From Rhodospirillaceae bacterium (lineage in GTDB: Bacteria > Pseudomonadota > Alphaproteobacteria > Rhodospirillales > UBA2165), in NCBI GenBank assembly GCA_002723345.1, contig PBNV01000031.1, positions 179,953-233,701 on the forward strand: 53,749 nt of DNA, read 5' to 3'. This document shows positions 26,529-34,707 of the stretch, in pieces. Each line of letters starts with the position of its first letter. Within the stretch, counting starts at the first letter, position 1. The notes below the pieces were generated by a model. It saw nothing but the letters and a program-made list of their open reading frames with translations, searched no databases and was not told the DNA's origin. Made by a program: the position numbers and the translations under genes.

Positions 26529-27949
26529 GACCTAAAGTCAGCGTATACATTACTTGCCACAATTATGGTGCCTACGTGGTTCAAGCTATTCAAAGTGTGT
26601 ACGATCAGATTTTTTCGGATTGGGAGTTGTTGATAATTGATGACGGTTCCACAGATGACTCGCGTGAAAAAATTGAATCTGCGACCGTGGAAAAGCATGA
26701 CAGAGTCAGGTTATTTTTCAACGACCGTCCGAGGGGGCTACCCTTTTGTGCCAATCTTGCCATTAGTGAGGCGCACGGTGAGTACTTGATCCGTCTCGAT
26801 GCCGACGATTGGTTTGACGAATCTGCGCTTCTGACTATGTCAGGATTTTTGGAAAAAAATACGGATAAAGCCCTGGTATACCCCAACTATACCTATGTTG
26901 ATGCGAATGGTTTCCATTTGGGAGTCGAGAATCGTAAAAAGATTGGTACGGAGGCAAAAGTTTTAGACTTGCCCGCCCACGGTGCTTGTACAATGGTGAG
27001 AAAGCGTGTTTTGAAGGCAATTGGGGGCTATAGCACTCAATATAACGCTCAAGATGGTCATGAGATGTGGCTTAACGTAATAGACCGATATGAGGTTGCA
27101 AACGTCACTACACCGCTTTTTTATTATCGCCAGCATGCAAGCTCCCTTACCAAAGACAATTCAAAAGTTCTCACCGCACGACAAAAAATTAAACGAGGCG
27201 CTCGCAAAAAAGAAAATAAAGGAGTGGGCATTAAAGTTGTGGGGGTCATACCAGCAAAAAACACCTACAAAGAGACGCCAAATATCTGCCTGGAACCGAT
27301 CGCGGGTAGACCATTGATCGACTATACCCTGGACGCAGCACTCGGCAGTGAACTACTAGATGAAGTGCTTGTGGCGACGGATGATGATGCGGTCATGGAT
27401 CACTGTCGTTCTCATGAATCACTGATCGTTTACCGGCGGCCAATGTCTTTATCCCAGTCGCATGTTAAACAGCTAGAAGTAATTTCAGATGCGGTTGAAT
27501 ATTTGGAGGAAGATGAAAAGATATTTCCTGATGCGATTGTTCTTTTAAACGTCCACTGCCCGCTGAAATTACCGTCTGATATTGACGAGGCTGTGGACAC
27601 ATTAGTTTTATATGGTGTTGATAGCGTTGTGAGCATATATGAAGATCAGGAACTCCACTTCCGTCACGGCCACCGTGGCATAGAACCGTTGAATGAGTCC
27701 GCGCTTAATCAGGTGTATTTAGAGAGGGAGTCTTTGTTTGTTGACAATGGCGCAATAAAAGCCATCTGGCGGGATATTGTCTCAGGACCGAATCTGTTTG
27801 GTAGGACTTATGGACACGTGGCCATGCCTATGGAACGAAGCATTATCTACAGAGATTCATATACAAAATGGCTTTTGGAGGAACGACTAAACTACTTAAA
27901 GACCGTGGGTGCCACTCCATCAACTGTGACAGATGATGGCCCTAAGTAA
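26525..27949 (+). CDS. GT2 glycosyltransferase fused to CMP-acylneuraminate-synthetase-like domain
   Basis: Two-domain protein of 474 aa. Residues 1 to about 220 are a family-2 glycosyltransferase: VSVYITCHNYG, IIDDGSTDDS (38-47) and the DxD-type LDADDW (91-96), then GHEMWLN. Residues about 236-470 resemble NeuA/PseF: VVGVIPAKNTYKETPNI, GRPLIDYTLD (261-270), a PTSPLR-like LLNVHCPLKLPSDID, and VDNGAIKAIW. The first CMP-synthetase motif is degraded: the usual RxGSxRxPxKN is mostly lost, so CTP chemistry may be impaired. The start is TTG 26525, overlapping the previous stop. The fusion would couple activation and transfer if active. Confidence 0.75.
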   Translation: MRPKVSVYITCHNYGAYVVQAIQSVYDQIFSDWELLIIDDGSTDDSREKIESATVEKHDRVRLFFNDRPRGLPFCANLAISEAHGEYLIRLDADDWFDESALLTMSGFLEKNTDKALVYPNYTYVDANGFHLGVENRKKIGTEAKVLDLPAHGACTMVRKRVLKAIGGYSTQYNAQDGHEMWLNVIDRYEVANVTTPLFYYRQHASSLTKDNSKVLTARQKIKRGARKKENKGVGIKVVGVIPAKNTYKETPNICLEPIAGRPLIDYTLDAALGSELLDEVLVATDDDAVMDHCRSHESLIVYRRPMSLSQSHVKQLEVISDAVEYLEEDEKIFPDAIVLLNVHCPLKLPSDIDEAVDTLVLYGVDSVVSIYEDQELHFRHGHRGIEPLNESALNQVYLERESLFVDNGAIKAIWRDIVSGPNLFGRTYGHVAMPMERSIIYRDSYTKWLLEERLNYLKTVGATPSTVTDDGPK

Positions 27950-28889
27950 GGTACTCATAGCCTGTGATGTCAGCGGATGTCCTGAAGTTTATGAGGCCTT
28001 TGAGGGGGTTGCTGACGTTGACGTCGTGGAAGGGGTTTCATCGGTAGTGTCGAGTTTGATCCAGAACTACGATGCCTATATGGCTGCACTTACCGTCCCT
28101 TTTGATACCGAAATGGTAAGGCGAGCATCTAACCTCAAAGTGATTGGAACACCGAGCACAGGCACGGACCACTTAGATCTTGAGGCTATACATTCCGCCA
28201 ATATACACTGTTTTGATATTTCTAGAGAGCTGGATCTAATCCGCAGTTTTACAGCAACTTCCGAGCTAGCCTTTGCACTTCTATTGAATGTAATCCGGGG
28301 AGTTGTCCCTGCTAGTCAAGCGGTTATGAGAGGGGACTGGGCTCGCGAGCGATTTACTGGATTTCAGCTTTCTGGAAAAACATTTGGTGTCCTCGGCATG
28401 GGGAGGCTCGGGAAAATCAGTACACGTATTGCACAAGGATTTGGGATGAAAGTTATCGCAAATGACCCACTGGATTTCGAAGTACCTGGGGTTAGGTCGG
28501 TGGATTTTGACGAGCTTTTGCGAGAGTCAGATGTGTTAAGTATTCATGTTCATCTCCGGAAAGAGACCAAACACATAATAAATGCATTAGCATTAGAGAA
28601 AATGAAGCGTAGTGCCATTCTTATAAATTCTAGTCGTGGTGGTTTGATCGATGAGGAAGCGCTGTTGATAGCCCTTAAGGATGGCCAAATAGCGGGGGCA
28701 GGCCTTGATCTCATTGATGGGGAGTGGATGAATGATATTGCAGGCCATCCACTCGTTAAATATGCGGGTCAGCACGATAATCTGGTCATTACTCCTCATA
28801 TTGGGGGTAACACATACGAGTCAATTTATGGCGCCCGTATTTTTATGGCGCACAAAATTGCCGACTTTCTGAGAGAGCAAAACCACTGA
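27933..28889 (+). CDS. D-isomer 2-hydroxyacid dehydrogenase
   Basis: NAD-dependent 2-hydroxyacid dehydrogenase of 318 aa, SerA/GyaR-like. NAD motif GMGRLG (155-160); catalytic R235 (INSSRGG), E264 and H289 (ITPHIGG) are all in place. Family members interconvert 2-oxo acids and D-2-hydroxy acids, such as phosphoglycerate/phosphohydroxypyruvate, glycerate/hydroxypyruvate or glycolate/glyoxylate. It overlaps the previous gene by 17 bases. In this locus it may supply the 2-oxo acid used by the E1, or make a hydroxy-acid sugar substituent. This link is inference from proximity. Confidence 0.82.
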   Translation: MMALSKVLIACDVSGCPEVYEAFEGVADVDVVEGVSSVVSSLIQNYDAYMAALTVPFDTEMVRRASNLKVIGTPSTGTDHLDLEAIHSANIHCFDISRELDLIRSFTATSELAFALLLNVIRGVVPASQAVMRGDWARERFTGFQLSGKTFGVLGMGRLGKISTRIAQGFGMKVIANDPLDFEVPGVRSVDFDELLRESDVLSIHVHLRKETKHIINALALEKMKRSAILINSSRGGLIDEEALLIALKDGQIAGAGLDLIDGEWMNDIAGHPLVKYAGQHDNLVITPHIGGNTYESIYGARIFMAHKIADFLREQNH

Positions 28890-29006
28890 TAATTGTGACC
28901 TAGGAGATAACCTAAAATTTATCGGAGCGTTCAACTCAATTTGAAGGTTTAGAACAATTTACTCCGGTATCTGGTGCAAATTCACTTGGACTATGGAAAC
29001 AAAATA

Positions 29007-30182
29007 ATGCTTAAATCCAACAACTTTCAAAATTTAGGCCGGGCGGCAACAAGCATTCAATCCAGCACCTACGTTGCTCTTACCGATAGATGGCGGACGA
29101 TGAATTGGTTTCTAAATGATGGACCAGTTCTCGCTCATATTTGGGATAGGGTGAAATGGTACAATTGTCCTAAATACTTCATTACTCCAAATTACCCTTG
29201 CCATCTAGAGGTCGAGGCATCGGCTGCATGCCAGATGAAATGTCCCATGTGTGCTCAGGGCAAGATGTTCGAAAAGGGTATCCAAATGGGCAATATGAAC
29301 ATGGATTTATTTAAAAAAATCGTGGATGAAGTTCACGATAAAGTCTACTCGATTAAATTATCTTGGCGAGGAGAGCCTTCGCTCAATCCTCATTTACATG
29401 AAATGATTCGATACGCAAAATTTGACAAAAACATGAAAAGCGTTGCTTTCTTGACTAATCTTGAGAGATACGACGAGAAGATGCTAGATGATCTCCTTAC
29501 CACTGGCGCCAATTTTATTTCTGTTTCATTCGATGGTATGAAGGAGACATATGAGAAAATTCGGTACCCGGCAATATTCGAGGAAACTGTCGAGAAAATA
29601 AAATACTTGAGGCGCCGGCGAGACGAGCTAGGACTGAAGCGACCTTTGATAAGAGTGCAGAGCATTTTCTCAGCGATTCGTAATGATCCTGAGGAGTTTT
29701 TGGACTTTTGGGAACCCATTGTTGATCGGGTCAATTACATTGTTGACCAGTGGCGTTCGAGCCTGGATCAAGATGACTATGACTTGGATCCAAACTACGT
29801 TTGTTACACGCCATGGACACGTATCGCGGTGGGTTGGAATGGTACAGTTGCTCTCTGTAAATCCGATTACAATGAAGGCATGGTAATGGGAGATTTGAAT
29901 ATCCAAAGTGTCCACGAAGTATGGCACGGAAAAAAATTTAGGGCGATCCGGGCTGCGATGCGTGAGGGTACCCGGTTGAAATACTCTAAACCATGCCAAA
30001 CTTGCTCTGACGGCGCCAAAAAGACCGTTGGCGAGGAAATCGAGGTCCATGGAAGAAAAATTTCAGTAAAAGTTAACGAAGGCCGAAAAGTTGACGCAAC
30101 AAAACTCGATGGAAAGTCGAACGTTTGGAAGAAAGGCGCTCGATCTAAACGTAATATATCTAGAGCGGCTATTAGCGATTGA
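29007..30182 (+). CDS. Radical SAM/SPASM domain protein
   Basis: Radical SAM enzyme of 391 aa (from ATG 29007; GTG 28974 would add 11). The [4Fe-4S] motif CQMKCPMC gives C75, C79 and C82; KLSWRGEPSLNP is the GGEP-like SAM-binding stretch. A C-terminal SPASM-type region follows: CYTPW, ALCKSDY and CQTCSDG supply more cluster cysteines. The last 50 residues are basic. Proteins like this in glycan loci have been linked to sugar dehydration, epimerisation or deoxygenation, but the reaction here is unknown. The 117-base gap before it has no obvious promoter. Confidence 0.8.
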   Translation: MLKSNNFQNLGRAATSIQSSTYVALTDRWRTMNWFLNDGPVLAHIWDRVKWYNCPKYFITPNYPCHLEVEASAACQMKCPMCAQGKMFEKGIQMGNMNMDLFKKIVDEVHDKVYSIKLSWRGEPSLNPHLHEMIRYAKFDKNMKSVAFLTNLERYDEKMLDDLLTTGANFISVSFDGMKETYEKIRYPAIFEETVEKIKYLRRRRDELGLKRPLIRVQSIFSAIRNDPEEFLDFWEPIVDRVNYIVDQWRSSLDQDDYDLDPNYVCYTPWTRIAVGWNGTVALCKSDYNEGMVMGDLNIQSVHEVWHGKKFRAIRAAMREGTRLKYSKPCQTCSDGAKKTVGEEIEVHGRKISVKVNEGRKVDATKLDGKSNVWKKGARSKRNISRAAISD

Positions 30183-30715
30183 TGGGCATTTATGCCATAG
30201 GGCGCAACATTTCTATTTCAGTTGGGCCCCTCAGCCCAGGTTTAAATACAGTAATAACGAGCGCGATCGTAACTTTGTCACGTAGCTTTCGTAATAATTT
30301 TGCTTATTCCCCGTTTTCGTTGGTTATTCTGCGAGTCCATCCCCAGGGTAAATAATGCCAGCCCATACCGGCATCAGATCTCAAAAGGTAAGCTGTTATA
30401 GCTTGGACTTTGGGATTTTAAATCTTCCAGGGTAATTCTATCGAGACCAATGGTGACCCTGATCGAAATTCTGTCAGAACATGCGTTAAGAGAGAGATTA
30501 TGTCACTGACAGTAAACGACCGGCCGTAGTAAACTAGTTAACGTTGTCCCAGCTCAGGTTAATCACGGACAGTACTTGTCCGACTTTATCCACGCGAGCG
30601 GGAGAGTCAGAATGAACATTTCCCCAACTATGCACAACGGCAAGATCATCAAAGTTCATAAAAGTAATTATTTCTTGAATATACATCATAATAAAACGAG
30701 AGGGCCCTCCTCCTG
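30183..30715. other. 533-base intergenic region without a recognised gene
   Basis: Longest gap in the + strand run. No RNA gene or strong terminator is seen. On the minus strand a 51-codon ORF (start CAT 30687-30689, stop CTA 30534-30536) reads as a plausible soluble peptide, but has no family and poor start context. Two short + strand ORFs (26 and 19 codons, at about 30,354 and 30,452) are probably chance. GAGAGGG at 30,698-30,704 is the likely ribosome site for the next gene. The palindrome GAGGGCCCTC (30,700-30,709) overlaps it. The region may be remains of a lost gene or a promoter zone. Confidence 0.3.
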
Positions 30716-31648
30716 ATGCACCAGAATATCGACGACAAATTGCGTATGTTGCTTATGCTGGATTGGTTGCGTCCAGAAAGGGCAATAATGAGGCTATTTA
30801 AGACTATTTACCTAGAAAAAATAGATTTTAGATCCCCATCTCTTGATCTTAGTTGTGGGGATGGTTCGTTGATGTTTTTGCATTTTGGTGGAAGATTTGA
30901 GGATAATTTTGACCATTTCCTTGCGACTAGCGCTAACCAATTTAGTCACGATAAATTCGTCGATATTTATGACGTGAAGCCCCCTCCCCCCCTCAAGCCT
31001 AAAATCAAATTTCCCCCGAACAGGGTGATCGATTTCGGCACGGATTGGAAGGAAGAGTTGCTCTCTAAAGCCCGCGATCTAGGTGTGTACGGCGAGCTAA
31101 TTCATCACGACAATAATCAATTGCCTTTGCCGTTTGGAGATAGCTCGCTCGCCACAGTATTTAGTAATGCAATTTATTGGATTGATGAGATGGAAAATGC
31201 GATGAAGGATATACATCGTATTTTACAGCCCGGTGGGCAAATAATACTGCAGGTGATGACACCAAATTTTCTTGGAACGCTTGATCGTCTTGATGGCATA
31301 TTATCCGATCGCGCGATTAATATCTTGGACCGCAACCGGCGTGCGACCATGCCAAGTCCGCGATCGTATTCAGAGTGGGCAAATATTACAAAGAAAGCCG
31401 GCTTTCGTGAGGTAGCTATTGAATCCATGTTTCCCAACGAGTTCCTGATAGATATTTGGAATGTTGGTTTACGACCTATTTCTCATTTATTGATCCAAAT
31501 GGCGAATGAATTAGATTTAGACCGAAGGCGCCGCATAAAAAAAGAGTGGGTAGATATCTTTCACACGCTGTTTCTGCAGTTGGTCTCAACTCCTCCAAAT
31601 TGTCCTATCGAAAATTCACCTTATCTTCAAATTACAGCAAGGAAGTAA
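30716..31648 (+). CDS. Class I SAM-dependent methyltransferase
   Basis: Methyltransferase of 310 aa. Motif I is SLDLSCGDGSLMF (about 42-54); ATVFSNAIYWIDEMENAMK and ILQPGGQIILQVM match motif II/III of Methyltransf_11-type proteins. An insertion of about 80 residues between motif I and the next strand (with a PPPPLKPK stretch) is unusual. The substrate is unknown; it lies just before the flippase and so might act on lipid-linked sugar. It is preceded by 533 bases without genes and followed by 212 bases without genes. Confidence 0.7.
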   Translation: MHQNIDDKLRMLLMLDWLRPERAIMRLFKTIYLEKIDFRSPSLDLSCGDGSLMFLHFGGRFEDNFDHFLATSANQFSHDKFVDIYDVKPPPPLKPKIKFPPNRVIDFGTDWKEELLSKARDLGVYGELIHHDNNQLPLPFGDSSLATVFSNAIYWIDEMENAMKDIHRILQPGGQIILQVMTPNFLGTLDRLDGILSDRAINILDRNRRATMPSPRSYSEWANITKKAGFREVAIESMFPNEFLIDIWNVGLRPISHLLIQMANELDLDRRRRIKKEWVDIFHTLFLQLVSTPPNCPIENSPYLQITARK

Positions 31649-31850
31649 CTACAATATTCTAATTTTGATCCAATAAGAATGAAAGCATATCTGGCAAACT
31701 TGCTATGACAAGCGTTAGCGAGACCTTGATGCAGTTTGAAGAATGCTAAGCAACCGTTCTGCAGGCTTCTAAAATTATTAAACCGTGATCGCTTACAGCG
31801 GTCTATGACGGCACTGTAGTTATCGCAAAACAGAAAGAACAAAGGCTTAT

Positions 31851-31856
31851 AGGGAG
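31851..31856 (+). promoter_or_regulatory. Ribosome binding site deciding the GTG start of the ABC transporter
   Basis: AGGGAG lies four bases before GTG 31861. No ATG gives a better start, and the site supports the GTG as the true initiation codon. Confidence 0.6.
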
Positions 31857-31860
31857 ACCA

Positions 31861-33681
31861 GTGAAAAGCCAAATCCATAAGCTATTCGCGTTGATCAATC
31901 GCCGCACAAAAAGCCGTCTAATAATGCTATTTGCGCTGATGGTCGTCACGGCTGTTTTAGAAATGGTCGGCGTTAGTATGTTTCTTCCTTTGCTGCAACT
32001 ATTGGCGACGCCAGAGAGTGCTCTCAAAAATTCGGGTATAGCGTTTCTGGTGAATTTATTTGAAATACACGATACCCAGCAGTTAATATTTATCTTTAGT
32101 TTCTTTCTATTTATTTTCTTTGCATTCAAAAGTATATTTCTTGCAGTTATAATTTTCATGCAAAATAGATTTATTACCCGTCATAGAGCGTTTTATTCTC
32201 AAGACTTATTGCGACTTTATTTAGATCAGCCCTATGTTTTTCATCTTCAGCACAATACAGCGGAATTAATTCGAAATATTACCACTCTGTCTAGTCGAAT
32301 TTTCGCTAAAGGTTTATTACCAATTCTCCAAATCGCTATGGAAACGATGATAATTATCGGAATGGTTATCGTTTTGGTATTGGTTGATCCCATCGCAACG
32401 CTCATCGTTGGGGGCTTTTTGGGTGGTGTCTTGGCTATATTTTATCTTGCTATTCGCCACCGTGTCCGAGAATGGGGTAGTCATGTAATTGGATATGACA
32501 GCGAGATATTTCTATGGATAAATCAAGCCCTCGGATCGATAAAGGAGACGAAACTTTACCGGAATGAACATTACTTCTGTGCGTCTTACGCAAAGCCCAG
32601 TAATGCCCAGGCGGTTTTTCAAGCGAAATCTACGACTGTTCCCCATCTTCCGAGGCTATTGATTGAGGCCGTTGCAGTGGGTGCAGTCGCATTGCTCCTG
32701 GTCGTTCTCACAATGAAATCAGAGAAATCGGCAACAGAGGCAATCCCTCAAATTGGGCTTTTTGCGATTGTTGCTCTCCGACTTATGCCCTCTTTGAGTA
32801 AATTGGTAAGTGCGATCACACTCCTTCGCGATAACGAGGCCGCCATAAACACGCTTTACGACGATATCACAAAGACGCCAAGTATCGCAGAAATAGACGA
32901 ACCCGGTTCCGAAGTCCCGCCGATGGCACTGAAACATAACATTCAATTGATCGACGTTGACTATAAATATCCGGAGACCGATGAAAATGTAATCGACAAA
33001 ATAAATCTGACGATTGAGCGAGGACAGTCAGTCGCAATAGTTGGTGGGTCGGGATCCGGTAAAACCACTCTGGTAGACCTCATTCTTGGTCTTTTAGAGC
33101 CCGTTGGCGGCGGCGTCTATGTTGATGGCCGTAATATTAGAGAAAACATGATAAGCTGGCGGTCTCTAATTTCTTATATTCCACAAGAGGTTTATCTCAC
33201 CGATGACAGTTTACGTCGCAACGTTGCCCTTGCCCGTGATGATCATCAAATCGATCCCCGACGGTTGGCAGAAGCACTTGAAATGTCGCAACTCACTGAT
33301 TTTGTAAGGGGACTTCCCGCGGGCTCGGAAACCACTCTTGGTGAACGCGGTGCCCGTCTCTCGGGTGGGCAGCGACAACGTATCGGTATAGCTCGTGCTA
33401 TTTATAATGATCCAGAAGTGCTCGTAATGGATGAGGCGACATCGTCTCTTGACAGTGCCACGGAAAGAGAGATTGCTGCCGCTGTCAATAACTTAGCTGG
33501 AGATAAAACGCTTATCATTATCGCACATCGGCTGAGTACCGTCCGACACTGCGACAAAATAGTCATCATGGATAAGGGTAAATTAGTCGATCACGGTACC
33601 TTTGAAGATCTGGCAGAAAGGAACCCACTTTTTCAGAATATGATTGAATTGGCATCTGTCAGTTCGGATGATCCGATATGA
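31861..33681 (+). CDS. ABC transporter, fused permease-ATPase, PglK/MsbA-like lipid-linked glycan flippase
   Basis: Half-transporter of 606 aa with an N-terminal membrane domain (about 1-330, six helices) and a C-terminal ATPase. Walker A GGSGSGKTT ends at K401-T403; the signature LSGGQRQ is near 500-506; Walker B VMDEATSSLD includes D524-E525; the H-loop histidine is H556. The sequence is of the PglK/WlaB type, which flips undecaprenyl-diphosphate-linked oligosaccharide. It starts at GTG 31861 and overlaps the next gene by four bases (ATGA). It is the only clear exporter in the window, so the glycan is probably assembled as a lipid-linked oligosaccharide. Confidence 0.85.
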   Translation: MKSQIHKLFALINRRTKSRLIMLFALMVVTAVLEMVGVSMFLPLLQLLATPESALKNSGIAFLVNLFEIHDTQQLIFIFSFFLFIFFAFKSIFLAVIIFMQNRFITRHRAFYSQDLLRLYLDQPYVFHLQHNTAELIRNITTLSSRIFAKGLLPILQIAMETMIIIGMVIVLVLVDPIATLIVGGFLGGVLAIFYLAIRHRVREWGSHVIGYDSEIFLWINQALGSIKETKLYRNEHYFCASYAKPSNAQAVFQAKSTTVPHLPRLLIEAVAVGAVALLLVVLTMKSEKSATEAIPQIGLFAIVALRLMPSLSKLVSAITLLRDNEAAINTLYDDITKTPSIAEIDEPGSEVPPMALKHNIQLIDVDYKYPETDENVIDKINLTIERGQSVAIVGGSGSGKTTLVDLILGLLEPVGGGVYVDGRNIRENMISWRSLISYIPQEVYLTDDSLRRNVALARDDHQIDPRRLAEALEMSQLTDFVRGLPAGSETTLGERGARLSGGQRQRIGIARAIYNDPEVLVMDEATSSLDSATEREIAAAVNNLAGDKTLIIIAHRLSTVRHCDKIVIMDKGKLVDHGTFEDLAERNPLFQNMIELASVSSDDPI

Positions 33682-34688
33682 TACTTCGAGAAGCGGATAT
33701 TCGTCCACCTGATATTCTCGCAGAATATCTCCGACTTAATGCAGAAGATGGCCGGCGACTGCTGGAACAGGCCGGCACTCTCCAACACCGGTCGTGCCCT
33801 GGATGTAATGCAAATAATCCTCAGCCGGCATTTAAGAAGAATGAATACTCCCTCGTCCATTGTGGTGACTGCAAAAGCCTTTACGTGGAGTGGACACCCA
33901 GCGATGAGGTTTTTGAGGCTTTTTATCAGGATAGCCCGTCTGCCAATTATTGGGCGGATACTTTTTTTCCGTCCGTTTCGGAGGCGCGACGGAAGGCGAT
34001 ATTTCAACCGCGCGCGTCCCAGGTTAATGCGATACTGGCCTCCTACGATATGCGTCTCAAGGTTGCGATTGATGTGGGCGCCGGCGCGGGATTGTTCCTT
34101 GATGAATTTAACAAATTGATCCCAGGTAAGGATCTCCGTGTTGTTGAACCCAGCGCGATACTAAGTAGGACCAACCGAAATCTGGGCCGCCAAGTTTTTG
34201 AAGGATACGCCTCTGCTGCTGCGATGGATCCCGCCTGGCGCGCTAGCGGTGATTTGGTCACCTGTTTCGAGGTTATTGAGCACGTTGCTGATGTGGATGC
34301 TTTTATCTCATCGTTGCGCGACCTTTGCCGCCCAGGCGGTATCATTATTATATCAGGGCTTTGCGGAACCGGTTTTGATATCAGGGTGCTCGGGAAATAC
34401 TCAAATCCTGTATCACCGCCCCACCACATCACCTTTTTAAGTCGCGCCGGCGTTGAGAGACTTATTGGGCGTTTAGATCTCGAACTTCTCTCCTTTTTGA
34501 CCCCCGGGGTGTTGGATGTGGATATTGTTCGCAATGTGCTGCTGCGAGAACCAGAGGCAGTGACTGACGACTTTGTTAGGGATCTGGTATTGAACGGAAG
34601 TGAGGAGACAAGGGCAGCATTTCAGGATTTTCTTAGCAAGAATTGCTTATCCTCTCATATGTGGATTATTGCACGGCGGCCGAGATAA
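33678..34688 (+). CDS. Class I SAM methyltransferase with N-terminal zinc-ribbon
   Basis: 336 aa. Four cysteines near the N-terminus (C40, C43, C62, C65; RSCPGCNANN and HCGDCKSLY) form a zinc-ribbon. SAM motif I VAIDVGAGAGLFL is at 129-141 and FEVIEHVAD near 200 is the post-II motif; PPHHITFLSR is typical of Methyltransf_23 proteins. Members of this group methylate sugars or lipid-linked intermediates. It is coupled to the flippase by a four-base overlap. Confidence 0.75.
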   Translation: MILREADIRPPDILAEYLRLNAEDGRRLLEQAGTLQHRSCPGCNANNPQPAFKKNEYSLVHCGDCKSLYVEWTPSDEVFEAFYQDSPSANYWADTFFPSVSEARRKAIFQPRASQVNAILASYDMRLKVAIDVGAGAGLFLDEFNKLIPGKDLRVVEPSAILSRTNRNLGRQVFEGYASAAAMDPAWRASGDLVTCFEVIEHVADVDAFISSLRDLCRPGGIIIISGLCGTGFDIRVLGKYSNPVSPPHHITFLSRAGVERLIGRLDLELLSFLTPGVLDVDIVRNVLLREPEAVTDDFVRDLVLNGSEETRAAFQDFLSKNCLSSHMWIIARRPR

Positions 34689-34707
34689 GGCGGCTTTTCT
34701 TATCATT

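Noticed and set aside
30219..30350. Similarity of the 30.2-kb gap to the gap near 47,340 (shared TTTCAGTxGGG and CCAGGGT stretches)
   Set aside because: Matches are short, not in one register and not better than expected between intergenic sequences.
30700..30709. Palindrome GAGGGCCCTC before the methyltransferase, as an operator
   Set aside because: A single ten-base palindrome overlapping the ribosome site is expected by chance in this length and has no second copy.
34043..34534. A 163-codon open frame on the minus strand
   Set aside because: It lies wholly within the zinc-ribbon methyltransferase on the + strand, which has clear SAM motifs; the opposite frame gives an S/R/P-rich sequence with no motif.
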